Shown: one piece after another, positions 1 through 9,049 of the stretch
Numbering within the stretch: position 1 is the first letter of the stretch
How the letters are laid out: each line of letters opens with the position of its first letter
Notes under the pieces: generated by a model
The model's database searches: none
What the model was told of the DNA's origin: nothing
What the model saw: only the letters and a program-made list of their open reading frames with translations
Assembly: GCF_000716605.1 (NCBI RefSeq)
Contig: NZ_JNXE01000043.1
Span: 37,611 to 101,610, forward strand
DNA length: 64,000 nt
From: Streptomyces sp. NRRL F-525
GTDB taxonomy: Bacteria; Actinomycetota; Actinomycetes; Streptomycetales; Streptomycetaceae
Direction: 5' to 3'
Translations under genes and position numbers: made by a program

Positions 1-702
<702 letters not shown>

Positions 703-734
703 CGCACGGGTCCCGCAAGGGACTTGGGAGGACC

Positions 735-1601
735 GTGGCCGTCGCGCCGATCGACCTGTCCGCACCGGCGGCACGCTGGCTGTGGCAGAGGGGCACCCTG
801 CACGAGCCCACGGTCCTCCAGTCGTTCGCCCTCGACGAGGTCCATCAGCGCCTGTACGTCCTCCAGTTGAGAACGGGCGGCGCCGACGCCGGCAACCTCT
901 GCCTCAACCAGCTGGACTACGCAGGCAAGTCGCTCGGCCACATGCACCTCCAGGGCTTCGGGCACGGCGTCAGCATGGGCGTCCAGAACACCACCGACGG
1001 CGACGTCTGGATCTGGACCGAGGCCGCCGCGAAGGCCGGTTCGGGCGGTGCCTACGGCCAGGGGGTCACCCGCTTCCACTTCGCGAACGGCGCAACCCGC
1101 ACCGCCGCCGACGTCGCGATCCGCAAGCCGATCGCGAACTCCACCAACAACCAGCCCACGGTCTGCATGACGTCGAAGCGCATAGCGATCCGCTACCGCC
1201 TGGCCAATCAACCCCGTTACCGGATCTGGGACTTGGACGCCTTCGTGGCCCGCGACTACTCCACTCCCGTCGCCGACATAGCCCAGACCGGCGCCCACCC
1301 AGACCCGTCGATCCCGTTCCAGGGCTACGCCCTCGACGGCGACTACCTCTACCAACTGGCGGGCTCCGCCTACGACTCCACGACCAACCCGCCCGCGAAA
1401 CACGGCAACACCTACGTCTCCTGCCTCGACATCCGCACCGGCGCCCTGGTCCAGCGCTCCCGCACGGAGGCCGCCTACACCCTCACCCACCGCGAACCGG
1501 AGGGCCTCGCCGTCCGCACCAAGCCCCGCACCCGCCTGTGCGTCGGCTTCGCGTCCGGGGAGGCGGGGGCACGCAAGTTCTCCCTCTGCTACAAGCCGTA
1601 G
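735..1601 (+). CDS. TagC-like / phage receptor-binding beta-propeller protein
   Basis: A 288-residue protein starting at GTG 735, just after GGGAGG (726-731); the frame is open further upstream but overlaps hppD. It has no clear signal peptide. Repeated aromatic and Gly/Asp-rich blades (LDEVHQRLYVLQL, GDVWIWTE, YRIWDLDAF, GYALDGDYLYQLAG) suggest a beta-propeller. In Streptomyces such proteins are usually labelled teichoic acid biosynthesis protein C, or P68 RBP/TagC-like propeller. That name rests on family resemblance; no teichoic acid enzyme lies nearby, and an extracellular glycan-binding role would fit equally well. Substrate is unknown. Confidence 0.7.
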   Translation: MAVAPIDLSAPAARWLWQRGTLHEPTVLQSFALDEVHQRLYVLQLRTGGADAGNLCLNQLDYAGKSLGHMHLQGFGHGVSMGVQNTTDGDVWIWTEAAAKAGSGGAYGQGVTRFHFANGATRTAADVAIRKPIANSTNNQPTVCMTSKRIAIRYRLANQPRYRIWDLDAFVARDYSTPVADIAQTGAHPDPSIPFQGYALDGDYLYQLAGSAYDSTTNPPAKHGNTYVSCLDIRTGALVQRSRTEAAYTLTHREPEGLAVRTKPRTRLCVGFASGEAGARKFSLCYKP

Positions 1602-1628
1602 CCGCGGGCGGCGCCGTACGCTGCCCTC

Positions 1629-1910
1629 ATGGCCAGGATCAACGACGTGGGCGGCACCCAGGGTTTCGGCGCCATCGACACCACCGACGACCCCGAGCCC
1701 TTCCACGCCGACTGGGAGGCGCGGGTCGTCGGGCTGTTCAACGCCCTGCGCGCGCAAGGGATCTTCAACCTCAACGAGTTCCGGGACACGATCGAGGCGA
1801 TCCCGCCCGCCGCGTACCTGACGATGTCGTACTACGAGCGCTGGTTCACCGCGATCACCGTGCTGCTGGAACGCAAGGGCGTGATCGAGCCGGGTGAGCT
1901 CGATGAGTGA
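1629..1910 (+). CDS. Nitrile hydratase beta subunit, N-terminal half as a separate gene
   Basis: A 93-residue protein matching only the first half of a nitrile hydratase beta chain: the opening INDVGGTQGFG block, PEPFHADWEARV, and the helical YLTMSYYERWFTAITVLLER segment. A normal beta chain is about 220 residues and continues into an SH3-like domain; here that part is the next gene, overlapping by 8 bases. Separate beta halves are known in thiocyanate hydrolase and in the toyocamycin nitrile hydratase ToyJKL. Together with the next two genes it should form a three-subunit nitrile hydratase-type enzyme hydrating a C-N triple bond compound to an amide. The substrate cannot be read from the sequence. 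Confidence 0.88.
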   Translation: MARINDVGGTQGFGAIDTTDDPEPFHADWEARVVGLFNALRAQGIFNLNEFRDTIEAIPPAAYLTMSYYERWFTAITVLLERKGVIEPGELDE

Positions 1911-2199
1911 CCGCTTCCCACCCGGCACCCGCGTCCGGACCTTCCCGCACGACCCGCCGCACCACACCCGCCTGCCCCGGTACGCACGCGGCAAGTCCGG
2001 CGTCGTCGTAGAACCGGAGGGGTGGGCCGAGTTGGCCGACGTCAGTGCGCGGGGGAGTGGGGTCGCGCCGGTGGAGCAGGTGTACGCGGTGCGGTTCGCG
2101 GCCCGGGATCTTTGGGGCGAGGGCGATCATCACGTCGTACTGGACCTGTGGGAAAGCTACTTGGAAGCGTGCGAAGAGGAACGTGACGATGAGCGGTGA
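1903..2199 (+). CDS. Nitrile hydratase beta subunit, C-terminal half as a separate gene
   Basis: A 98-residue protein (ATG 1903, inside the end of the preceding gene; an in-frame GTG at 1894 is the alternative). It equals the SH3-like C-terminal domain of nitrile hydratase beta: FPPGTRVR, HHTRLPRYARGKSG, QVYAVRFAARDLWGEG, DLWESYLE. The Arg of HTRLPRY corresponds to a conserved residue that contacts the oxidised metal-cysteine centre of the alpha chain in this family. The SH3-like fold is also used by nitrile hydratase activators, so it could additionally assist cobalt loading; that is inference. It overlaps the alpha-subunit gene by 11 bases, implying translational coupling. Confidence 0.88.
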   Translation: MSDRFPPGTRVRTFPHDPPHHTRLPRYARGKSGVVVEPEGWAELADVSARGSGVAPVEQVYAVRFAARDLWGEGDHHVVLDLWESYLEACEEERDDER

Positions 2200-2770
2200 C
2201 CACGAGGACGCCTCGATCTCCCGGCGGGTGCGGCGACTTGAGACCCTGCTGGAGGAGAAGGGGGTCGTCACGGCCGGGGCGGTCGACGAGGTGCTCGACG
2301 CGTTCCTCGCGCGCGCGTCACCGGCGAACGGGGCACGGGTCGTCGCCCGCGCCTGGACCGACGAGGCCTACAGGGAACGGCTGTTGACGGACGGCACCGC
2401 CGCCGTCCAGGAACTCGGCTTCATGGACGGCTCGTTCCAGCGGCTGCGGGTCGTCGCGAACACGGAGGCGACCCACAACGTCATCGTCTGCACCCTCTGC
2501 TCCTGCTACCCGCTCGCGCTCCTCGGCCCGTCCCCGGGCTGGTACAAGTCCGAGGCCTACCGCTCCCGGGTGGTCCGCGAACCCCGGTCCGTACTGGGGG
2601 AGTTCGGGCTCCAGTTGCCTACGGCCACCGACATCACCGTGTGGGACTCAAGCGCCGAGACCCGCTACATGGTGCTCCCGCTCAGGCCCGCCGGTACGGA
2701 GTCGCTGACGGAGGACGAACTGGCCGCGCTGGTCACCCGCAACGCGCTCATCGGCACGGCGGCGGTGTGA
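2189..2770 (+). CDS. Cobalt-type nitrile hydratase alpha (metal-binding) subunit
   Basis: A 193-residue catalytic subunit. The metal claw CTLCSC is at residues 101-106 (Cys101, Cys104, Cys106). Thr in the second position (CTLCSC) is typical of cobalt enzymes, whereas iron enzymes have CSLCSC. The family segments ARAWTDEAYRERLL, GWYKSEAYRSRVVREPRSVL and RYMVLPLRP follow in order. The ATG lies inside the previous gene. The gene order (beta-N, beta-C, alpha) makes a compact three-gene unit. No separate cobalt activator gene follows; the next gene, nine bases away, points the other way. The function could be nitrile hydratase or a thiocyanate hydrolase-like reaction. Confidence 0.93.
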   Translation: MSGDHEDASISRRVRRLETLLEEKGVVTAGAVDEVLDAFLARASPANGARVVARAWTDEAYRERLLTDGTAAVQELGFMDGSFQRLRVVANTEATHNVIVCTLCSCYPLALLGPSPGWYKSEAYRSRVVREPRSVLGEFGLQLPTATDITVWDSSAETRYMVLPLRPAGTESLTEDELAALVTRNALIGTAAV

Positions 2771-2779
2771 GGCGGAGGC

Positions 2780-4255
2780 TCAACTCGGCTTGTCCGTAGG
2801 CTCCTTGTCCGCAGGCAACCCCTCCTCCGGCGGTTCGCCCAGCGTCGCCAGTGCCGCCTGGGCCAGTGGTACCCGCAGGGGTGAGAAGTACGGGTTGATC
2901 TGCAGCGCCTCCTGGAGATGGCGGCGGGCGGACGCGTACTTCTCCAACTCCTTCTCGATCATGGCCCGGTGGAACGCGTACAGCGCGTCCCGCACTCCGC
3001 CCCCGTGCACCTTGTCCGTCGCCGCCGACGCGAACTTCAGTGCCTCCTCGTCCTGTCCGGCCTTGTGCAGGGCCCAGCCGAATGCGTCGGCCACCGGGAT
3101 GCCCGGCTGGCGGGTCCACTCGGCGCGGAGTCGGTGGACGGCGTCTTGGGCGTCGCCGTGGTCCGCCTCGAAGACGCCGAGGATCAACTCGTCGTCGACG
3201 CCTGCCGCCGCGTCCTTGGCGGCGAGGGCGCGCAGGGTGTCGTACTGGACGCGGGCGGCCTGGGTGAGGCCCAGGGACTCGTACAACTCGCCCAGTTCCA
3301 GGGCGTATTGGGGGGTCGGCTGCTTGGCGAGGGCGACCTGGTAGGCATTCAGGGCCTCCGAGGTGCGGCCCAGGGCGGCCAGTGCGCGGCCCTCGCCGGC
3401 CAGGGCCTCCCGTTGGTCGGGGTCCAGTCGTACGGCCGCCTCGAAGTGGCGTAGCGCGACCTCGCGGTCGCCGCGTTCCCAGGCCAGCTCACCGGCGCGT
3501 TGCAGCCAGGCGGCCTGTTCGGCGGGGGCCGTGGCCTTCGCCGCCGCGTCGGCGAGCTGGGCGGCGGCGTCCTCGCGCCAGCCGCGGTCGCGGTAGACGG
3601 CGGCGGCGCGGGCCATCACGGCGGGGCCGGTGTGCAGGTCCAGCAGCTTCTCGAGGGTGCGTTGCGTCGCTTTGTAGTCGCCGAGCCCGGTGTACGCGTC
3701 GATCAGCAGCGGATACGTCGTCCAGCGCCTCGGCGCCAGCTTCACCGCGGCCTCGCCCCAGGTGCGCGCCGCGCGGAAGTCCCGGCGTTCGTTCGCGAGG
3801 GCCGCCAGGCCGTCCATCGCCACGGCGTTCGCGTCGTTGCCCCGCGCGCGGACCTTCAGCGCGGTGCGGAGGGCTTCCTCGCCCTTCGGGTAGTACAGCG
3901 TGTCCCCGGTCCGCCGCCCCTGCTCCACATAGGCCGAGCCGAGCACCGCCCAGGACCGCGCGTCCCTCGGATGGACCCGTACCCGCGTCTCCCGGTCGCC
4001 GATCAGCGCGGCCAGGTCCGGCAGCGCGGCCGGTACCCCCGCGGTGACCGCGGTCAGCGCCTGCGCCTTGGGTCCCGGCGCGGGCGGCGGCGCGGGGCGC
4101 GGCTCCTCGGGCAGCAGCCACAGCAGCCCGCCGAGCACCGCGCACCCGGCGACCGTGGTGATCAGCACCCGCCGCAGAACGGGGGAGCGGCGCCGGGGCG
4201 CCTCCGCCACCAGGGACGTACCGGGGCTCCGCTGTTCGTTCTCCATGGCGCTCAC
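2780..4255 (-). CDS. Membrane-anchored tetratricopeptide repeat protein
   Basis: A 491-residue protein with a short basic N-terminus, one membrane helix at about residues 28-48 (VLITTVAGCAVLGGLLWLLP), a Pro/Ala-rich linker and then a TPR superhelix to the end. Examples of TPR-like units are SWAVLGSAYVEQGRRTG, LRHFEAAVRLDPDQ and ALGRTSEALNAYQVAL. The C-terminal tail is rich in Glu, Pro and Lys. The topology predicts a TPR domain outside the membrane acting as a protein-binding scaffold; no enzyme domain is seen. The start could be ATG 4255 or ATG 4246. It converges on the nitrile hydratase genes with almost no gap and is divergent from the FAD oxidase. Confidence 0.8.
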   Translation of the reverse strand: MSAMENEQRSPGTSLVAEAPRRRSPVLRRVLITTVAGCAVLGGLLWLLPEEPRPAPPPAPGPKAQALTAVTAGVPAALPDLAALIGDRETRVRVHPRDARSWAVLGSAYVEQGRRTGDTLYYPKGEEALRTALKVRARGNDANAVAMDGLAALANERRDFRAARTWGEAAVKLAPRRWTTYPLLIDAYTGLGDYKATQRTLEKLLDLHTGPAVMARAAAVYRDRGWREDAAAQLADAAAKATAPAEQAAWLQRAGELAWERGDREVALRHFEAAVRLDPDQREALAGEGRALAALGRTSEALNAYQVALAKQPTPQYALELGELYESLGLTQAARVQYDTLRALAAKDAAAGVDDELILGVFEADHGDAQDAVHRLRAEWTRQPGIPVADAFGWALHKAGQDEEALKFASAATDKVHGGGVRDALYAFHRAMIEKELEKYASARRHLQEALQINPYFSPLRVPLAQAALATLGEPPEEGLPADKEPTDKPS

Positions 4256-4344
4256 TGTGCGTCAGTACGACGACCACATCCCGGCACCCAAAGCCACGCG
4301 CGGACGGGGTTCACACCGATGGCCGCGAGTGCGACGCTGTGATC

Positions 4345-5745
4345 ATGAGCCGTATCGAAGCGCCTCGCGACCAGGACACCGGGACCCTCGTCGACCGGCT
4401 GCTGGCCGGGCTGCCCGCCGAGGCCGTCCTCACCGACCCGGACGTCACGGCCTCGTACGCCAACGACATGGCGAGCTTCTGCCCCTCCGGCACGCCCGCC
4501 GTCGTCGTGCTGCCGCGCACGGTCGAACAGGTCCAGCACGTCATGCGCGTCGCCACCGAGCTGCGCCTCCCGGTCGTCCCGCAGGGCGCCCGCACGGGCC
4601 TGTCGGGCGCGGCCAACGCGTCCGAGGGCTGCGTCGTGCTGTCCCTCGTCAAGATGGACCGCATCCTGGAGATCAGCCCGGTCGACCGCATCGCGGTCGT
4701 CGAGCCGGGCGTCATCAACGCGACGCTCTCCCGCGCGGTCAACGAACACGGCCTCTACTACCCGCCGGATCCCTCCAGTTGGGAGATGTGCACGATCGGC
4801 GGCAACATCGGCACCGCGTCCGGCGGGCTGTGCTGTGTGAAGTACGGGGTGACGGCCGAGTACGTCCTCGGACTCGATGTCGTCCTCGCCGACGGGCGGT
4901 TGATGAGCACGGGTCGGCGTACGGCCAAGGGCGTCGCCGGGTACGACCTGACCCGGCTGTTCGTCGGCTCGGAGGGCTCGCTCGGGATCGTCGTCAAGGC
5001 GATCCTGGCGCTGAAGCCGCAGCCGCCCCAACAGCTCGTGCTGGCCGCAGAGTTCGGGTCCGCGGCGGCCGCGTGCGACGCCGTGTGCCGGATCATGGAG
5101 GGCGGGCACGTGCCGTCCCTCCTCGAACTGATGGACCGTACGACCGTCAAGGCCGTCAACGACCTGGCGCACATGGGACTGCCGGAGAGCACCGAGGCGC
5201 TGCTGCTTGCTGCCTTCGACACGCTGGACCCGGCCGTCGACCTGGCTGCCGTAGGAGCCCTGTGCGAGGCGGCCGGAGCCACCCAGGTGGTGCCCGCCGA
5301 GGACGCGGCCGAGTCCGAACTGCTGCTCCAGGCACGGCGGTTGTCGCTCACGGCGCTGGAGGCGGTCAAGGGCACGACGATGATCGACGACGTGTGCGTG
5401 CCCCGGTCGCGGCTCGGCGAGATGCTCGAAGGGGTGGAGCGGATCGGCGAGAAGTACCGCCTGACGATCGGCGTCTGCGCCCACGCCGGTGACGGCAACA
5501 CGCACCCCACCGTCTGCTTCGACGCGCAGGACGCCGACGAGTCCCGGCGCGCCCGCGAGTCCTTCGACGAGATCATGGCGCTCGGGCTGGAGCTCGGCGG
5601 CACCATCACCGGCGAACACGGCGTGGGTGTGCTGAAGAAGGAGTGGCTGGCCCGCGAGATCGGCCCCGTGGGCGTCGAGATGCAGCGGGCGGTCAAGGCG
5701 ACCTTCGACCCGCTGGGGATCCTCAACCCGGGCAAGCTGTTCTGA
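4345..5745 (+). CDS. FAD-linked oxidase, GlcD / D-2-hydroxyacid dehydrogenase type
   Basis: A 466-residue flavoprotein of the PCMH/VAO family that oxidises a 2-hydroxyacid such as glycolate or D-lactate. The N-terminal FAD domain shows VVPQGARTGLSGAA and CTIGGNIGTASGG. The C-terminal cap shows CAHAGDGNTHPT (the family's metal/substrate histidines) and GEHGVGVLKKEWL, then the usual ending FDPLGILNPGKLF. ATG 4345 is chosen over an in-frame GTG 4339 because homologues usually begin MSRIEA-like. Single gene, closed by a strong hairpin. Electron acceptor and exact substrate are not visible. Confidence 0.88.
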   Translation: MSRIEAPRDQDTGTLVDRLLAGLPAEAVLTDPDVTASYANDMASFCPSGTPAVVVLPRTVEQVQHVMRVATELRLPVVPQGARTGLSGAANASEGCVVLSLVKMDRILEISPVDRIAVVEPGVINATLSRAVNEHGLYYPPDPSSWEMCTIGGNIGTASGGLCCVKYGVTAEYVLGLDVVLADGRLMSTGRRTAKGVAGYDLTRLFVGSEGSLGIVVKAILALKPQPPQQLVLAAEFGSAAAACDAVCRIMEGGHVPSLLELMDRTTVKAVNDLAHMGLPESTEALLLAAFDTLDPAVDLAAVGALCEAAGATQVVPAEDAAESELLLQARRLSLTALEAVKGTTMIDDVCVPRSRLGEMLEGVERIGEKYRLTIGVCAHAGDGNTHPTVCFDAQDADESRRARESFDEIMALGLELGGTITGEHGVGVLKKEWLAREIGPVGVEMQRAVKATFDPLGILNPGKLF

Positions 5746-5771
5746 GGCGGGGGCGGGACACCTTGTCCGGA

Positions 5772-5806
5772 AAAGTGTGTCACTTTCGCCGGAAGTGACA
5801 CACTTT
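5772..5806. terminator. Bidirectional hairpin between the FAD oxidase and ssgG
   Basis: Perfect 14-bp arms at 5772-5785 (AAAGTGTGTCACTT) and 5793-5806, loop of 7. It lies in the 67-bp gap between two convergent genes, with A- and T-rich arm ends, so it can stop transcription from either side. Confidence 0.85.
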
Positions 5807-5812
5807 CTGAAC

Positions 5813-6286
5813 TCACTCCCCGTCCCGCGACTCGTCCGACGGCCACGGGTCGCGCAGCCACAGGTCGTCGGCCGGGGTCGGTGCGAGCAGCTCGGCCAGG
5901 CCGGCGTCGATGCCGAGCTGCTCGGCCTCAGAGCCCGGGGGTACCACCCGCAGGGTGCGCTCCAGCCACGCCGACACCTGCGCCGCCGGCGCCTCCAGCA
6001 GGGCGTCCCCGTCGGGTGAACTCAGCGCCATCAGGACGACGCTGCGCCGCTCCACCTTCGTCGGCCACACCCGCACGTCCCCGTGCCCGCACGGCCGGAA
6101 CACCCCCTCGACGAGCAGTTCGCGGGCGAACGTCCAGTGCACGGGGTGCTCGGAGTTGATGTGGAAGGAGATGTGGACGGCGTACGGGTCGTCGGTGCGG
6201 TAGCTCAGCCGGGCCGGGACCGGAATGCTCCGCTCCGGCGACAGGATGAGTTTGAGCTCCAACTCCCGCTCTACGACTGTGTGCAT
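5813..6286 (-). CDS. ssgG: SsgA-like sporulation protein, SsgG type
   Basis: A 157-residue protein of the SsgA-like family, which is restricted to morphologically complex actinomycetes and steers septum and peptidoglycan events during sporulation. Family features are plain: VPARLSYRTDDPYAVHISFH near the N-terminus, WTFARELLVEGVFRPCGHGDVRVWP, then LSSPDGDALLEAPAAQV. Length is slightly above the family norm (about 130-145) through an acidic C-terminal tail (DLWLRDPWPSDE). Assignment to SsgG rather than other paralogues rests on its position next to hppD-linked genes, which I recall for SCO2924. SsgG is linked to correct septum placement. Single gene. Confidence 0.85.
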   Translation of the reverse strand: MHTVVERELELKLILSPERSIPVPARLSYRTDDPYAVHISFHINSEHPVHWTFARELLVEGVFRPCGHGDVRVWPTKVERRSVVLMALSSPDGDALLEAPAAQVSAWLERTLRVVPPGSEAEQLGIDAGLAELLAPTPADDLWLRDPWPSDESRDGE

Positions 6287-6549
6287 GGCGTGTCTCCTCT
6301 CGCTGACCGGGCCCCGCGGTGGGCCCGTACGAGTGGAGAGGGCGTGCGGGCGGAAGCATTACGCGAGTTCGGGAAACTTTTTTTCCGCCCGGCGTCACGA
6401 AGGCTTCGCGGGGCTTCGGGGCGTGTGGACTCCGTGCACGAGCTTGCCCGGAAAGGGGTGGGTCCGGCGGGACGGGCAGTGGTGGTCGTGCGGGTCTGAT
6501 AGATGTGGACACCCCCATTTGACCTCCGAGCAGATACGGGACGACGGAC
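6287..6549. other. Divergent promoter region between ssgG and the first RDD gene
   Basis: 263 bp with no gene. A T7 run follows GGGAAAC near 6375-6387. No confident promoter hexamers or operator were found. A purine-rich AGGAGACACGCC stretch on the minus strand just upstream of 6286 serves ssgG. Confidence 0.5.
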
Positions 6550-7944
6550 ATGAGCGCCCCAACCCCGGCACCCGGTGACGACAGGCCCCGCGAGGGGTAC
6601 TACCCGGACCCGTCCATTCCTGGCTATGTCCGGTACTGGAACGGCGCGTCCTGGGTGCCCGGCACCAGCCGCCCGGCACCGTCGGACGGCCTGCCGCCCG
6701 GCGCGCCGGGCACGTCCGTCGAGGAGACCGGCCCGCACTTCTTCGACGAGGACCCGGTGAGCCCGGCGGACGCCCAGCACGGCAGCCGCCCCGAACCGGC
6801 GGCCGCGTGGGGCGCGGACCGCGCCCACCAGAGCGGCTTCGGCGGCGACCAGGACCGCCGCGTCTCCTGGGGCTCCCCGGACCCGAGAACGGCCGCCGAT
6901 CCGAGATCCGGCGCGGATCCGAGGGTGCCCGCGGACACCCCGGGCACGGACATCCCGTCCCCGTCGACCCCGGTCGCCGACGAGGGCACGACCACTTTCC
7001 GCCGCCCGACCCCGCGCACACCGCAACAGGGCGGGGGGCTGGGGGCGCAGGGCGGGAGCGCGGGTGCCGGTGGCTACGCCAACAACCCCGCTGGAAACAC
7101 CCCCTCCACCGACCCCTCAGGCCCCGGCTTCGGTGCCGGCAAGGCGGCCGCCGCCCGGGCCGCGCAGGCTCAGGGGGGCGTCGGCACCGGGGTGCCCGCC
7201 TCCGCCGCTCCTGCCCCCTCCTCCGCCGCTTCCACGGCGCTCTCCGGTCCCCAGCAGGCCGCCCCCGGCGTCCCCCAGCAGTCCGGTCCGGCGCAGCCGC
7301 AGGGGGCCGTCGTAGGGACGCCGATGGCCGCTGGATCCGGGGGCGGGCAGCCGTCCTGGGCGCAGCAGGTGCATCGGCTGGCGGGGGACGAGGACGGGCC
7401 CGTGGCGCCCTGGAAGCCGCCCGTGGAGGACGTGTTCCAGGCGGCGGCCCGGCGGCAGTCGGCGGCGCGGCCCGCGGGGCTCGGGAAGCGGCTGGTCGCG
7501 CGGCTGATCGACACCGTCGTGCTCGGCGCCGTCACCGCCGCGGCCGCCGTACCGCTCGGGACCAAGGCCGTAGACCACCTCAACGAGAAGATCGACGCGG
7601 CCAAGCTCTCCGGCCGGACCGAGACCGTCTGGCTGCTGGACGGCACCACGTCCGCCTACCTGGGCATCGTCCTCGCCGTGCTCCTCCTCTTCGGCGTCCT
7701 CTACGAGGCGCTGCCCACCGGCAAGTGGGGCCGCACCCTCGGCAAGAAGCTCTGCGGGATCGAGGTCCGCGGCATCGAGAGCCACGAGCCGCCCGGCTTC
7801 GGCGGGGCGCTGCGCCGCTGGCTCGTCTACAGCGTCCCGGGGCTGCTCGGCATCGGGATCGTCGGCGTCGCCTGGTGCCTGTTCGACCGGCCCTGGCACC
7901 AGTGCTGGCACGACAAGGCGGCGCATACGTTCGTAGCGGCATAG
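6550..7944 (+). CDS. RDD family membrane protein with N-terminal DUF2510 segment
   Basis: A 464-residue protein. Residues 15-40 (EGYYPDPSIPGYVRYWNGAS) form a DUF2510 motif, common on actinobacterial membrane proteins. A long Pro/Gly/Ser/Ala-rich disordered linker follows to about residue 300. The C-terminal RDD domain starts at GLGKRLVARLIDTVVLGAV and contains about three membrane helices; the RLID and GKWGRTLGKKLCGIEV elements are typical of the family. RDD proteins are thought to be transporters or membrane accessory proteins, but the role here is unknown. A second RDD gene follows 89 bp downstream, suggesting a conserved pair. Confidence 0.85.
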   Translation: MSAPTPAPGDDRPREGYYPDPSIPGYVRYWNGASWVPGTSRPAPSDGLPPGAPGTSVEETGPHFFDEDPVSPADAQHGSRPEPAAAWGADRAHQSGFGGDQDRRVSWGSPDPRTAADPRSGADPRVPADTPGTDIPSPSTPVADEGTTTFRRPTPRTPQQGGGLGAQGGSAGAGGYANNPAGNTPSTDPSGPGFGAGKAAAARAAQAQGGVGTGVPASAAPAPSSAASTALSGPQQAAPGVPQQSGPAQPQGAVVGTPMAAGSGGGQPSWAQQVHRLAGDEDGPVAPWKPPVEDVFQAAARRQSAARPAGLGKRLVARLIDTVVLGAVTAAAAVPLGTKAVDHLNEKIDAAKLSGRTETVWLLDGTTSAYLGIVLAVLLLFGVLYEALPTGKWGRTLGKKLCGIEVRGIESHEPPGFGGALRRWLVYSVPGLLGIGIVGVAWCLFDRPWHQCWHDKAAHTFVAA

Positions 7945-8033
7945 GGACATACGGCATCCGGGGTACCTGATTCCGTACCCCGGACGGCCGCTCGCCGGAT
8001 GCGGCGGCGGGCGGTTCGCGGTCGACTCGGCCC

Positions 8034-8621
8034 ATGAGCACCGAACCGCCTCCGGGCTCCGGCCAGCAGCCGCCGGAAGACGACCCGTTCAGGAAGCAGC
8101 CTCCGCAGCCTCCTCCGTACGGCGGCGGCGACCCCTACGGCGGCGGCTCCTACCCCACCGACCCGCTCGCCGGCATGCCCCCGCTCGCCGACAGCGGCCG
8201 CCGCACGCTCGCCCGGATCATCGACCTGATCCTCGTCGGCATCATCGTCTGGCTGCTCACCTGGGCCTTCGGCGTCCACGAGTACGACGTCGGCTCGAAC
8301 GGCGCGTCGTACGCCAAGTCGCTCGGCCAGTCGCTCATCGCGGCCGTGCTCTACATCGGCTACGACACCGTGATGATGGCCAAGTCCGGCCAGACGCTGG
8401 GCAAGAAGTGGCTGGGCCTGCGCGTGGCCAACCTCGACAACGGGTCGACGCCGTCCGTGCAGACCAACCTGATCCGCGCGGCGGTGCTGTGGATCCCGTT
8501 CGCGTTCTGCTGCGCCTGCATATGGACGGCGATCTGCGGCGGCTGGAGCTTCTTCGACAAGCCGTACAAGCAGGGCCTGCACGACAAGGCCGCCAAGACC
8601 GTGGTGGTCAGCACGCGTTGA
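8034..8621 (+). CDS. RDD family membrane protein
   Basis: A 195-residue membrane protein: Pro/Gly/Tyr-rich N-terminus (about 60 residues), then an RDD domain with RTLARIIDLILVGIIVWLL, a second hydrophobic segment SLIAAVLYIGYDTVMMA, GQTLGKKWLGLRV, and a Cys-containing helix (CCACIWTAICGGW). It is a short paralogue of the preceding gene without DUF2510. Ends at a strong hairpin. Confidence 0.85.
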   Translation: MSTEPPPGSGQQPPEDDPFRKQPPQPPPYGGGDPYGGGSYPTDPLAGMPPLADSGRRTLARIIDLILVGIIVWLLTWAFGVHEYDVGSNGASYAKSLGQSLIAAVLYIGYDTVMMAKSGQTLGKKWLGLRVANLDNGSTPSVQTNLIRAAVLWIPFAFCCACIWTAICGGWSFFDKPYKQGLHDKAAKTVVVSTR

Positions 8622-8654
8622 CGTGACCGGTGGCCCAACTCCGGGGTGTGCACA

Positions 8655-8695
8655 GCGAATCGGCGGGTCCGTGGTCAACGGACCCGCCGATTCGC
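8655..8695. terminator. Perfect 17-bp-stem hairpin after the RDD pair
   Basis: Arms 8655-8671 and 8679-8695 are perfect inverted repeats (GCGAATCGGCGGGTCCG), loop of 7, between convergent genes. Probable bidirectional terminator. Confidence 0.88.
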
Positions 8696-8722
8696 GTAGT
8701 TGAGCCGGGGCTTGTGCTTGGT

Positions 8723-9049
8723 CTAGGGAGTGCTCCGCTCCCGTACCGGCTCCGCGGACGCGGACGACACGGCGGCGGACACCGTCTCCCGCCGTACCGG
8801 CACCGGCACCCGCTGCCGCTGCGGAACGGCCGGAGCCGCGGTCTGGGGGGCGGCCTGGGCGGCCGCGGCGGCACGGGACTTCGGCTGCGGCACCGTCAGG
8901 GAGACGAGCAGCCCGAGGGCGAGTGCGGCGCACGCGATGACCGCGATGCCCAGACCCGAGTTCGTCTGTGACAGCAGCAGCATGGCGAGCGTCGAGAAGA
9001 TCACGGTGAACGAACCGTAGGCGAGCTGTGCGGCGGTCGGACGAGGCAT
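8723..9049 (-). CDS. Small membrane protein with a Pro/Ala/Arg-rich tail
   Basis: A 108-residue protein starting MPRPTAAQLAYGSF. The frame is open upstream to 9148, but that extension is poorly coding, and ATG 9049 has GAGGA 11-15 bases before it. Two hydrophobic helices (FSTLAMLLLSQ and IAVIACAALALGLLVSLTV) give a hairpin in the membrane, followed by a basic, Ala/Pro-rich cytoplasmic tail. No family function recognised. Faces away from the protease gene across a 435-bp gap. Confidence 0.65.
   Translation of the reverse strand: MPRPTAAQLAYGSFTVIFSTLAMLLLSQTNSGLGIAVIACAALALGLLVSLTVPQPKSRAAAAAQAAPQTAAPAVPQRQRVPVPVRRETVSAAVSSASAEPVRERSTP

Noticed and set aside
2480..2520. Iron-type nitrile hydratase
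   Set aside because: The claw is CTLCSC, the cobalt form, not CSLCSC.
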